A DNA stretch of 29,169 nt from positions 1-29,169 of the forward strand of contig JBNGIS010020403.1 in assembly GCA_049999725.1 (NCBI GenBank). Direction: 5' to 3'. Origin of the DNA: Haplomitrium mnioides. Taxonomy: Eukaryota > Marchantiophyta > Haplomitriopsida > Calobryales. The notes under the pieces were generated by a model. That model had not been told where the DNA came from. It saw only the letters and a list, made by a program, of their open reading frames with translations, and ran no database searches. Shown in pieces: positions 18,499 to 28,797 of the stretch. The first letter of the stretch is position 1; each line of letters opens with the position of its first letter. Made by a program: the position numbers and the translations under genes.

Positions 18499-21136
18499 TG
18501 TCTCGCAGCCCAGCAGCAGCACTCCAACCCCAAAAAACAACAACCCAAGATCGAACCATGCAAGATCTATATAGAAATCTGCTCTTAATTCACTTTTACC
18601 AACTTTCCAGGTTCTTTAAAGAGTTCTGAAACTGCACTCTATCAGTTTAGAGATGGACCTCTCTCCACTCTAGGACTGACAACCCTTCTCCACAAAACCA
18701 AACACAAAAACTACTACTACTTACTATAACATAACAAAAGCCAAGAATTACTCAAACTGTATGACTGACACTTCTAGTATAAGAAAGCTGCTGTACAGGC
18801 TGATTTTAAACAGAAGCTGAATTAGAGAAATTCACAAGCAATCAATTCCCCAACTTGCTAGGAACTCTCAAACCAACACTCCAGTGTCTACCTTCATTAC
18901 AACATCTCACTTCCCTCAAACTAGATACTCAAGCCACTCCAACCCAATATATCCCAGAGCTTTGATGTTGAGAACTCAGCTATGGAACGACCCTCATGAT
19001 CTCACATCCAACTATTGTTCCTCCAACAACCCACTACTCTGTTTATTTGTTGAAATGCCCACCTATTCCATAGGCACACACAATCTAAGCTTTCATTGCT
19101 CTACTGCAACCCACCAACCAATATCCACTGACTGATTGACCACAGAATATTCTCTCCTTAAAAATATAACAATCACAGAATAGAACAGAACTTAAAGCAG
19201 AATTGATTTGCCACTAAACCTCCCACAGATTTACAACCTGGAACTCAAACCCAGGCCCACCAGCAGGACACACTCAGGCAACTCCTGACATGCACTCCTC
19301 TAATGCTACCTAACTGCTTTCTTCAATTGCAAACCTACAAAACATTCACCAACCAACTCTAACTGCAAATCCTTGTTCCTTCCTCAAACTGCTCCTCATG
19401 AATCTGCAATCAACAACCATGAGCAGGGGACCTCACAGACATGAACTCTCTGTATATTTCTTGAAGCACACATGTACAATGAGACTAACCAGCAAAACAG
19501 GAACTCGCCAACAGGCTTGTACCCCATGTCCTGCTCAAATGACAATAACAGTCATTCTAATTCCAATTCAAACTAACTTGCTTCTCTACACGCTAACTTC
19601 TTTACACTAAGTTTACAATAAGAACTAACAACTCACAACCCGTTCTTAAACTAAATAACACTCTTTCACTAACTTACACGAACTAAACTCGCCATAAGAA
19701 CAAATTACTAACGATTGTTCTTATATTAATTCCGAACTTTCACTAACTCTTCCGCTTCAAATTCGAACTTTTCAAATTCCGTATAGTAGTCGTTTCGCCA
19801 TTTCCGAACTTTCGAACTTTCAGTTCGACTTCCACACCGAAACCACAACAAATCACTGATTTGCCATTCATCTTTTTCTCCTCACCCACCTTCCCCTTTT
19901 CGCACAAATAACTGATAAGTTGTCGTTTCATATATCACCATTTCGCCAATCTCCCCTTCCGCTGATCTCCTCGGAAAGCAATCTTCCTAACCGGTGCTCC
20001 CCACTTCGTAATCCCCATCGGAACCATTTAAACCGAGGTGTCCCACTTCAGATCCCCACACGGACACAAAACTAAATCCCCCGTAACCGGGGTTCCCCAC
20101 TTCGAAAAACAAATCGGAACCCCTTTAACTAGGGTTCCCCACAACGTAACGTGAAGTTCCGAAGCCTTCTTCGGACTCACAGACTCTCCACTACACGGAC
20201 CACGGACCACAGACCACAGACTCCACTTCACGGACTACACTTCCACTCGCTTCCAATTTCTTCTCATCTCCTTACAATTTCCAATTCCTTCTGATTCCAA
20301 TTATTCACACAGTAGAAATTCGTCGTCGGTCACTTCCTCGCTGATCCAATTAATTCCCACTTTATCCGCTTCCACACATTTCCGCATTGGCCTATCACGC
20401 ACGACCATTCTTCACTTCGATTCCTTTCATAATACAATTCTTCCTTTTCCAGCTCATCACTTCGCAACAGGAGCATTTCTGCACCAGGTACTCACGCAGA
20501 TCTATCCGCAGCATTGCCTCAATTTGATTTCCCCAAGCACCTTCATTCGTCATCAGAAAACTTCGTGCCAACGAACCTTCCTCTTAACCAATCCATTGAT
20601 CATTCCTTCTCAAGAATTCGCTTCGCAGATTTTATTCCTTAAATTTTACGACATTCGATTCCTTCAGAAGCCTTCAACGCTGATCAATCTTACCTTTCAT
20701 TCGTAGATCTTCCACTTCGTATCGGATCATTACAAATCATCTCCTCCTTCGCATAGCAAACAATCATCCTTCAATTCCAATTAATTCCCCTTACTCATAG
20801 CTGATCGATTCCGAAAATCTCTTCCTCATCGTTGGATTCCCATCTTGATCCAAACACTCGTGGCTCCCTCGAATGTTTCGTAATAAGTGGCTTTCTCCAG
20901 TCACCTCCAAATATCCCATAAGTCTTCTATCATAAGTCAAAAGCACTATATAAACATTTGACTCTAACTACCCTTAAAGAGGCATCCCCATAGGGGTATA
21001 AGGCCACCGCTTAATACTTTGCCCCTGGACGGATCTAGTTCAGGGCACTTTGTCCTCCGACATACTTCGCTTAGCTCTTGGGCAAGCTGTCCATCAACAC
21101 ACATGTAGACTGATAGAGGCTGGCTGGCCCTCAACA
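18499..21136 (-). mobile_element. LongLTR family, reverse copy (copy C)
   Basis: Read on the minus strand it starts TGTTGAGGGCC (21136) and ends GAGACA (18499). Its first 180 bases match the start of copy B, and its middle (19990-20150) matches 6415-6520 reversed. At 2638 bases it is shorter than copy B and lacks the 75 bp array. The distal 3' part (18499-19000) does not align obviously to copies A, B or D, so that end may belong to a subfamily. Frames within it have no known domain. Flanks (gtggt, actaa) do not form a target duplication. Confidence 0.55.
19985..20160 (-). repeat. GGTTCCCCACTTCG repeat block
   Basis: Plus-strand phrases 'accggtgctccccacttcg', 'accgaggtgtcccacttc', 'accggggttccccacttcg' and 'ctagggttccccac' recur at about 43-54 base steps, interleaved with 'atcggaacc..tttaa'. 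The reverse of this block occurs in copy B at 6415-6520 and again near 6800-6900. Confidence 0.6.
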
Positions 21137-21560
21137 ACTAAATTAGTTTTACAAATTTTTCTTTTCCCCCACTAAAAAGAACATCACTTCTTCATCATTT
21201 AGCCCTCTCTCCTTGGCCAATGATATCAAAACTATACCTCTAATCCTTACATCTTACAATTCTACACTCATTAATCCAAAACTTAGAGCTTTACCATTTC
21301 CTTCTTACTCCACTGCGTCGGAAAGAACTTATTCGAGCTACTTCTGATTTCCTGTCAGCAACCGTGCTCCCACAGGTTGCTACTCATATATATATTTTTA
21401 GTCTAGAGATTTTGGTAGTTGTACTCTTTCGCTCGTAGGAGTATGAGAGGGTTTTAATAAAGTAATACTACTCTCTTTAATTGGACATTTGGCAACTTTT
21501 GTGGGCATTTATTTTCTCAATGTTTACTTGTACATGTGTTTACAACATTCCCTATATTAG
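21137..21560 (+). other. Copia-3 3' untranslated segment
   Basis: After the insertion, 'gttgtactctttcgctcgtaggagtatgag' (from about 21418) and 'ggacatttggcaacttttgtgggcat' precede the polypurine tract. Pyrimidine-rich 'gttgtactcttt' phrases of this kind are usual between RNase H and the 3' LTR of plant copia elements. No gene. Confidence 0.5.
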
Positions 21561-21809
21561 AACCAAGGGGAGTGTTAGAGTTTGGTTAGTACAAGTAGGA
21601 TTAGTATTAGAAAATATTAATGCTAATCTATGATTAGAGCATATGTTGTTGAGAATGTTATGAGATGTGATAATAAGAGATATATGACAGGCATGAAGGA
21701 GGAGAGGATATAAATTGGGAAGCATACCTTGTGATTGTGATTGTATAAATAACTGTATGCTTTGTTTCTTAACAAAGCCATCATAGACTTCAAAAAAGTT
21801 ATCCAAACA
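21561..21809 (+). repeat. Copia-3 polypurine tract and 3' LTR
   Basis: The purine tract 'aaccaaggggag' (21561-21572) is followed directly by TGTTAG (21573), the expected start of a copia LTR. A TATA box lies 171 bases in. 'atccaaaca' ending at 21809 is a possible CA terminus, giving an LTR of about 237 bases. The right boundary is a guess, as no second copy is available. Confidence 0.6.
21744..21751 (+). promoter_or_regulatory. TATA box in Copia-3 LTR
   Basis: TATAAATA after 'gtgattgtgattg', inside the proposed 3' LTR at a normal U3 position. Confidence 0.5.
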
Positions 21810-22084
21810 AAAGCTTTATAAAAGTCGGTTATTTGAAATGTTATTCAGTTCTTGTTTCATTTGGCAACCGTAAATACTAATTTTTTATATTAGGTATTAA
21901 GTTACTAATTTAATGTGTTGAATTTTTTTTGCAAGAAGATATTGTTAATATAAAAATTTTGACTATTCTATTTAATTAAAACATCACATAGCTATAAATG
22001 TACTAAACATATTAAAACATCGCTATTAAGTATTTACAAGTTTCATAATGACACTTTACTACGATCAAAAGTTGAATAAAACAT
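21810..22084. other. AT-rich spacer
   Basis: Very AT-rich; nothing recognised. Confidence 0.4.
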
Positions 22085-22745
22085 ATGTTTTCTTGGGAAA
22101 ACCCATATATGCGCATGAACTTCATCATTGAAAATTTTCAAAATGATGCTCTTAATCTCTTAATGTCAAATTCAAACAAGAAAGCATATTCATATATGGT
22201 TTTGAGCACCTTTAACTTTCATGCATATACTCTTAACATCAAAGTCAAACATGAAAAACCATGCATGCATAGCCTTAAGCACATATATCTAAAAGAAATA
22301 CTCTAAAGATGAAACTCAAGCAAGAACAACGATGCCCATATAGACTCCATCTCTTATATCTCCAAAATAGACACTCTAAAGTTCAAAATCCAAAAATCAC
22401 ATATTTTCCTCGTATATATATAAATCAAATAATGTTGCTCATGCAAGCAAGGATTTCATCATTTGAAAATTTCATAGATATGTATTTAAGATTCAAATCA
22501 AGACTTCATCATTCGCAATTTTCATGCATATGCTTTTAGGATTAAAATCAAACAAGAACAACTTTTCGAATATAGATTTTATTACTTCCATCTTTTATCA
22601 ACATACTTACAAGATGAAAAATAAATTAACAATGTTTATATACTCATGGACTTCAGCACTAACATCTTTCATATTATCTTTCATTTTATAAAAAGAGCTC
22701 ATTCAATCATATTAAATTATCAATGTAAGCATGGACTTCAAGAAA
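22085..22745. repeat. Degenerate tandem array downstream of methyltransferase copy B
   Basis: Recurrent phrases 'atgcatatgc/atgcatgcatag', 'gcaagcaagga', 'cccatatagactcc', 'cttcatcatt(t)g', and 'caaacaagaac' recur at spacings near 37 bases or multiples. The best cores are 22725-22739 (gtaagcatggacttc) and 22335-22350. The same core forms the cleaner array at 28268-28610. It begins about 65 bases beyond the stop of the methyltransferase relic. Frames at 22085-22306 and 22309-22539 are by-products. Confidence 0.55.
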
Positions 22746-23440
22746 ATTATACCAAATAAATTTATATGTATATACTTGAAATTTATATAGATTAGTCTCT
22801 TGCTTGAACTTAAATGTCAATCCTTTCCTCTTTATTAGAGACAATATCCTTCACTACAACTATTTCTAAAGGTACAACATCCACAATTGTAGAAATATCT
22901 ATGAAGGATTTTCCAATCCCAAAGATTGCAACTAGGTTGCGAGATACACGTGCAGTATCAAGACAAAAATGCTTTTGATGGTACACATATACACACTGCA
23001 ATTCTATGATCTTGAATAGCAAAGTAGCAATTGTCAAAAAATGTTGTAAAATATAGAGTGATTGTGGTCATCATACTTCACAACAACAAAATTCCACAAT
23101 AATTGTAAGAAACATGCAATGCACATTGCTGACCTATAGCACAATTATAATCGAGTCCTTCTCTATAGATAAATTGTCTTTAAATTTTTCATAAAGAGTT
23201 TGCAGTTTCTCGTAAACATCGATAAGAGCATCATCTCCTTGATGTTTCAATTTGGGAGAAACTCTTGGACCATTGAAAACTAGGTTAATAAACTTTGGAT
23301 GTAATCTCATGACTTCATCTACTTTAATGTTGAAGTTCTATATGTTTCTCTTCCCTTCCTTCATCCAATAACCAACAATCTTATACTCATATACATGTGT
23401 AGTTTTGGGACCCCCTAATTGATGAATATTGCTTTTGTCT

Positions 23441-23544
23441 CTAATTTGCAACACCATAAAATAGGAGATAAGAATAAAGCAAAGAAATCACATAAAAAGA
23501 AACACAACAAACGTTAATAAAAACTAACAACAACAATTACTCAC
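23441..23544 (-). other. Candidate intron in methyltransferase copy B
   Basis: Donor A|GTGAGT at 23544 and acceptor AAATTAG at 23441, 104 bases, T-rich. The flanking frames do not join in phase, so the true junction may differ by a base or a frameshift has occurred. Confidence 0.4.
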
Positions 23545-24091
23545 TAGATGTTGTAGGCAATCAAACAACAGATCTCCAAGTGAGCATATTCACAAAGCCA
23601 AATTGCTAAGAGATTGAAAAATCAAAAAGGACCAGTAAGCCCATATTGTTACTAGTGCAAAAGATGACACTATTTCAAAAATCTCATCATTTGAAAATGG
23701 CTACGAGTGACCATGCTTGCATTTATTAAGCCTATATTCATAAGAAAATGTAAGCAATAGGGGTTTAATTAAACCCTTCAAGTGTCTTGCATTGGGTTAT
23801 GCATAGAATCGATAACACACAAAGGAACAATTTCACATGAAGAAATGATTGCACATCTTCCTCCCTTGTATCAACTCCTCATTTAGAACTTGGTGCATTT
23901 ATTCCACTCTACTGCCTAATCTTCCACTCTTTTGCCTTTTGGCAATGGAGAAAGGAAGCCAGCATGTAGAAAACCAGCATTGGAGCTAAGTAATACTTCT
24001 CAATGGTTTTCTTGGCAGCTTTGGTCTTTTTTTTGTCTTTGGCCATCGTAGTCAACTTCTTTGTAAGTTAGCGCTTCATAGTTTTATCATC

Positions 24092-24179
24092 CTACAATGT
24101 GAGCAATACTAACTTGAAACAAAGAAAGGAAGTATGATTAAGCACTAATAATTGACAAAATATGGAACTATCAACTTAC
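24092..24179 (-). other. Candidate intron in methyltransferase copy B
   Basis: Donor G|GTAAGT at 24179 and acceptor TTGTAG at 24092, 88 bases, AT-rich with a pyrimidine stretch 'cttcctttctttgtttc' inside. Coding-like sequence lies on both sides. Confidence 0.5.
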
Positions 24180-25227
24180 CAATAGTTTTTGAAACGGTTT
24201 ATGAAAGGAGTGCAACTTCAAGTCCTCCATGTTGATGGGAAATTCCATCCCAGCTTCCTTCAAGGTTTGGCAACAGACCTCTAAGAAAAATGATTTGACC
24301 ATCACTGCCAAAGCCTTATGCCTCTCAAATGTATGAGACATTTTGTCAATGGAAAGCTCTTCTACCTCTACTCTCCGCTAAATCAAAGTCTTCATTTCAT
24401 CAAGAAGACCTTGAAACAGAATCCAGAATGTCCTCTGTCTGCAAAGAACATTGGGTGTTTGGCTTTTGGCATTTGACAAGGTTCTTGACCTAGAGAGCAA
24501 AAATAACTTGTTGTAGCTTCCATAGCTCCTTTGTGCAAAAAGAAAGTTGAAACCATTTATCTTAAGAAGTTACAATCCTCCCAAAAGTAAATTTTGGTTT
24601 CAATTTTAAATTTGTGGAGAGTTGAAGCGTCTTATTCTAGAAGATGAAACACGAATTGGTTTTGGAGACTTTTCAATTCCAGTACGAGACCTTTTGATTT
24701 GAGGTCATTTATAAATGATGTCTTTGATTGTAATTGTCAAGGGTTGCAGAAATATTGTTGGTGTAAGCCTTAAGTACACATAGAAATTGCAGCATGATAG
24801 AGTTGGATTCTTTGCTTCATACTTTGAGATGAAGAGATGCCTTTCAAGAACACTTTGACAGCCTCCAGCTATCTTGCTATGGTACTTTTTTGGGCTCTTA
24901 ACATTGAGATTGGACTTATCCTTGATTCAGCACTTCAGATTCACCACAACAATAAAAGATGAATGCACATACTTGCTAGTATAGAAGTCATGAGCCAAAA
25001 GCTTTAGAAAATCCTTATTGAGCAGCATGATCTCGAACAACTTTGAGATTTTCATCCATGGATTAGAAAGATTAAGATTCTTCAAATAGATCATGATAAT
25101 TTTGTCATACACTTCACATCTTTGCATGGCTGTCTTTTTTTTTTTTTTTTTGGTCTTCCTATGATATCGTTTAAGAATCCAACTGTTCCTTCTCTTGAAA
25201 TGTGCTTATCCTCTTGTGGTTGGCCAT

Positions 25228-26058
25228 CTTTGTTGAATAAGCAATAAAACGACCAAGAATTGAGAACTCAAATCACATAATCACAAGATGCTCGATTTAT
25301 CAAAACAAAAGATGAGAGAAAATTTTTGAAGAATGCAATAAAGAATTGTATTTTGTTCATCAATGTGACATAAACTAAGAATTTGAAGGAGGACTTGAGA
25401 AAATATTTTCTTGCAACACCTACTCCAAACAAGGCGATATTGCTGAAAGCTCAAAAGTTTTTTAAAATGTTTAAAAATTGGAGAAATTTCAAAAACCTCT
25501 AGAAAGTTCGAGACTAGAAACTTTGATGATTTGCTAAAAGCTCAAAAAGTGGAGAAAGTTCAAAAATTGTCAAAATTTCAATGATCTATTCTTCCTTCCT
25601 CCAAAAATTTAATATAAAATAATATGCTTTTAAAAAAAGCTATCTACTATAGCTTAGAGTGGGAAGTGCCTCTTATGTTTTCTACTTTTCTATATCTACC
25701 AATACGACATTGACATATGAACAAAAAGAAGATTGATATGTGAGTAGGATTAGGCCAACCATACCTCAAGATGCAAGGAGTACATGGGCCTTCCTCAACG
25801 GCTCTTGAAATGAACTCAGTAAAAGATCCTTTTATACATAGATCTAATTTTGCAATCTACTTATTAGACCAATTGAGCATTTGTGAAGGCTCGTGACAAC
25901 CACCTCGTGCAAAATACAACAATGAACTCTTGAGAGTCAAATCCCACCTCACCTTTTGTGGATAGCCAATAGATGAGAAACAACAAATAGAAATTAAAAT
26001 ATATCTACTTTCCATCCTACTAATATGATTCTATGAGCACAATACCAAAATACGAGGT
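25228..26058. other. Upstream of methyltransferase copy B, no gene
   Basis: AT-rich. Loose repeats of 'gctcaaaa(g)ttt/gtggagaaa/ttcaaaa' occur at about 25445-25590. It could hold the promoter and 5' leader of copy B; no TATA box can be singled out. Confidence 0.35.
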
Positions 26059-26499
26059 TTGTGGCATTTGGAACTGATATCTTATATGTTTCTTGTTGAA
26101 AAGCATCAATATGTGCTATTGAAGATTTCAAAAACAAGACCAATATGCACTTTGCCTATATTACAACTCTTTGCAACACATTACTATATGTCTGCAAAAA
26201 TAGAAATAATTCAAATAGAAGAGCCAGATTTGCAAGTACAAGAAAAACTTCTAAAAAAGAAAGATTACACATTGCATAAAAAGAACATGCATTCCAAAGG
26301 AGATGAAGATGCGAAAATATTTGTGGTTGGTTTTATTCAAGAGAAAATTAAGGTGGCAGACCTCAAACTTATCATAGATCTCCACCAAGTAAAGTATTTC
26401 TCCATCAAGTGTTGCTTGTTTAAGATGTGTTACACAAGTACACACCAAAAAAATGTGCAAAATCCATGTAAATCTAGTTGCTTTATACAACCAATATAA
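26059..26499 (+). other. Unrecognised open frame, 146 codons
   Basis: The longest open frame near here, from ATG at 26059, rich in Lys and Ile, with no signal peptide or domain I recognise. Its 3' end runs into solo LTR copy 2, and a minus-strand frame of 86 codons overlaps it. Base composition is like the AT-rich surroundings. Probably not a gene. Confidence 0.25.
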
Positions 26500-26913
26500 T
26501 AGTACAAGCATGATGTTGCGCTATTTAAAAGAAAATAGAAAGGAATGAAGGAAGTGGTAGAGTCATTTTTAGAGTTGAATTGAGATAAGATTACTTGCCT
26601 TCAAAGTTACTTTTAAAGTTTTTAGGGTTGAAATTGGAAGTGACTTCTAAGTGATCAATTTTATGATTGAAATCAAAAGTGACTTGTAAGTAAAGAAAAA
26701 GAGATTACACCTTCTTCTCTTGTATAAATAAAAGGGCTTCATAGCCCCACTCTTCATTTTGGAGTTATCTCAATTTGATTTGGCTCTTTAGTTACTAGGC
26801 TTTAGCTTGCACTCTTGGCTTTTTCTTGCTTATTGGCCTTGAGTTGCATAACTCTATTAGATTTATCTTGGAGTTGTTACTAATTTGGAAATTGGTTTTG
26901 GAGTTCTTTTACA
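26454..26913 (+). mobile_element. Solo LTR, family S (copy 2)
   Basis: Direct-repeat partner of 517-932, with the same TATA box and the same downstream 'aaagggcttcatagcccc'. Slightly longer because of extra 'gtgactt(c/g)taagt' repeats near 26637-26695. Flanks do not show a target duplication. It precedes, but is not contiguous with, the Copia-2-family fragment at 27205. Confidence 0.6.
26723..26730 (+). promoter_or_regulatory. TATA box of LTR family S, copy 2
   Basis: TATAAATA in the same context as 760-767, 'cttcttctcttg' upstream and 'aagggcttc' downstream. Confidence 0.6.
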
Positions 26914-27204
26914 ACTAGAGTAAGCACAACAGAACACAACTTCAATTTCATAATGTATTTCTAGAAAATTAGAACACTCTAAAATGATTTCATTGAGAAT
27001 GCCATTGATCTGCTAGAGAACCAAATGGTCAACTGTAGCTCATACATGCTTCTTCTTGAAGACAACAAACCGTGCATAATTGGCGGTGAGACCACTCACA
27101 CTATTCTAAAGTGAAGATCATATTTTTTTAAAACTACACCATCAAGTAGATAAATAGCAACTATTATGGGGAGTTATCAAATTGAAGAAAGACTCCAACT
27201 GACC
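26914..27204. other. No gene recognised
   Basis: AT-rich spacer between the solo LTR and the copia fragment; no motif found. Confidence 0.4.
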
Positions 27205-27580
27205 AAAAGAAGGAAAAGGATGTGCCCAAGAAAGAGAAAGCAAAGACAACTTCTAGCATCAAAATTTCCATAAATGAGTCATCATTAGAAGATGAAGTGG
27301 ATTACATGGCTTCATATGAAGACACAAATCAGGATTCATGGTATCTAGATTCACGTGCATAGAGTCACATGTCATTATGAAAGAAGTGGTTAAAAAATGT
27401 TGTTAGAACTAATCCCAAAGTTATCAGAACGGGAAAATATTCTAGAGTTAACACAATTGCAGTGGGAGATGTGCATTTCAAGGTCAAAGGATTAGGAGCC
27501 AAGAGCGCCACCCATATCATGATGGGAGTTCTCTATGTACTGAAAATCATAAAGATTCTTGTGTTAGTGAGTTCATTAAC
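27205..27580 (+). pseudogene. Copia-2-family gag-protease fragment
   Basis: Close direct repeat of 9568-9941, including the basic linker, DEVDYMAS, NQDSWYLDSRA and the YVLKI segment. Protease active site is again DSR in place of DSG, and the next Trp codon is TAG. The similarity ends exactly at 'gttcattaac' where LongLTR copy D starts, while 9941 continues into integrase. A truncated second copy of the Copia-2 family. Confidence 0.8.
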
Positions 27581-27945
27581 TGTCAGCCTTGAGGTCTGTC
27601 CCTTATCTTCTTTCCGACCGATGTACACCAACTTAAAGGCTAATTTGTGTTTCATGACATTTTATCAGAGGGGCTTTGCACCAATTTCACCCCAACTCCT
27701 ACTTACCCACTCTGGAGTAACAACACATCGCCTTACAACAACCAAGTATAGCACACGCATTCACACACCCACAGCCAACACCCGTTCTCCCGCTGAAACC
27801 AATGGGCTCGAATAATATTTCATAATATTTCAGCGGCCCACAAATACTCCAATTATAATGAGCCTCTGGTCTTCAACAGCCACTACTTTGAACCAGGAAC
27901 CACTACTGAGTTCCTGTTTCCCTTGGCAGTCAAAATTTTTTCTTT
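27581..27945 (-). mobile_element. LongLTR family, 3' end (copy D)
   Basis: Read on the minus strand it ends GGCTGACA at 27581, the same terminus as copy B (9219-9226), preceded by 'tgataaaatgtcatgaaac' that aligns with 'tcataaaagaacttgaaac' of copy B. The start coincides with an abrupt break in the copia fragment, so it is an insertion. The composition change near 27945 suggests truncation there. The 117-codon frame crossing 27462-27815 is a chimera of copia and this element. Confidence 0.55.
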
Positions 27946-28210
27946 GAAGATTTGGCATTCAAAAACATCAAATTTAAGACTAAAATCTTCTTTTCGAAAA
28001 AAAAATTGTTTTTTATGAACAAAAAATGCATATTCTCCATTTAGATTATATTTCAAATATTTTATTTAGAAAGAAAACTTTAAAAGTAAACATTTTGGTT
28101 ATTCAAATATTTTGAAAAAACTTGACACTATTGTAAATAAATTAAATTCAACAAAAAGGAAATAAAATATATATCTTTCGATAGAAAAAAAGTATAGGAA
28201 AACCTAAATG
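27946..28210. other. AT-rich spacer
   Basis: Very AT-rich with A and T runs; nothing recognised. Confidence 0.4.
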
Positions 28211-28254
28211 TCTATTCGGAAGAGGATTTTAAACCTGACTTGGAGAATCGTAGC

Positions 28255-28610
28255 CAACAAAGTCTATGCAAGCATAGACTCCAAACCTGAACCGTAAATT
28301 TAGCCTAGGCACGTATAGACTCCGAACAAGAATCCTTAATCCTCTGCTTGCTTTAACTTTGAACAAGAACAACGAAGCCATGCACGCATGGACTTTAAAC
28401 TAGAATCCTACAGCAAAAACACCCCAAGCGTCTAAAGAAGAACCCTACAGCCTATGCAAGCATGGACATTGAACAAGAACCCTTTTACAAAAGGGTGTCG
28501 GGACTCTGAACAACAACTACATAGCTTAAGCGTGCAGGGAAACCGAACAAGAACTACAAAGCCTTAAGGCGCAAAGACACTAAACAATGCGCAAAGACTC
28601 CACATTATTT
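28255..28610. repeat. Tandem array, about 37 bp, downstream of methyltransferase copy A
   Basis: Unit of the form 'gcctatgcaagcatggac' followed by 'ttgaacaagaaccctaca'. Unit cores start near 28268, 28309, 28346, 28382, 28419, 28455, 28493, 28530 and 28569: nine units at 36-41 base steps, diverging to both ends. It lies about 190 bases beyond the last codon of the methyltransferase frame. The same core is found at 22085-22745. Confidence 0.75.
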
Positions 28611-28797
28611 TGAGATTATATATTGAGTTCAAACCATTCTTGACTATCAAAAGGGTCAACTTATTCTTAGGGGAAATAAATCATATCTTGATGAAAAGAC
28701 TTGCAGTAAATTGAAAGAGCAACAAGATGAAACTTTTGCCAAAAAAGATTTAGAAAAAATAAATTTTATTATTGCAAAAAATAGTACAAACATGTCC
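28611..28797. other. 3' flank of methyltransferase copy A
   Basis: A-rich on the plus strand; nothing recognised. It may hold the 3' untranslated region of the minus-strand gene. Confidence 0.35.

Larger units (their letters stand above)
17160..21809 (+). mobile_element. Copia-3: deleted copia element, same family as Copia-1
   Basis: Gag end, protease, RT and RNase H on the plus strand, then a nested reverse LongLTR copy (18499-21136), then a 3' untranslated segment, polypurine tract and 3' LTR. The pieces on both sides of the insertion read in the right order for a single element. The 5' LTR is not identified. Nucleotide similarity to Copia-1 (for example 17700-18060 with 1345-960 reversed) shows one family present in both orientations. 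Confidence 0.7.
22810..25227 (-). pseudogene. Amino-type DNA methyltransferase-like gene, decayed (copy B)
   Basis: Start ATG at 25225-25227 (AAAGATGGC, good plant context), stop at 22810-22812. In order on the minus strand: MANHKRISTFQEKEQLDS; a K-run; LNLSNPWMKISKLFE and KLLAHDFYTSKY; MSHTFERHKALAVMVKSFF; a basic KKKTKAAKK; FSNDEIFEIVSSFA and a hydrophobic YWSFLIFQSL; HVYEYKIVGYW; DEVMRLHPKFI; FKDNLSIEKDS; then the tail. The tail (22906-22998) aligns gap-free with copy A over 31 residues (12 identities). The middle fits the N6_N4_Mtase fold upstream of SAM motif I. Motif I itself is destroyed by a stop and substitutions near 23130. Frameshifts and stops elsewhere make it a pseudogene. Role, if intact: methylating DNA bases. 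The N-terminal half is unknown to me. Confidence 0.55.

Noticed and set aside
26059-26499. 146-codon frame as a real gene
   Set aside because: No motif, composition like its surroundings, an overlapping antisense frame, and it enters an LTR.
27462-27815. 117-codon frame as a gene
   Set aside because: It joins copia sequence to an inserted LongLTR end across the junction at 27580.
28255-28610. CRISPR-like array
   Set aside because: Units are contiguous and degenerate with no conserved repeat and unique spacer pattern, and the context is a plant genome.
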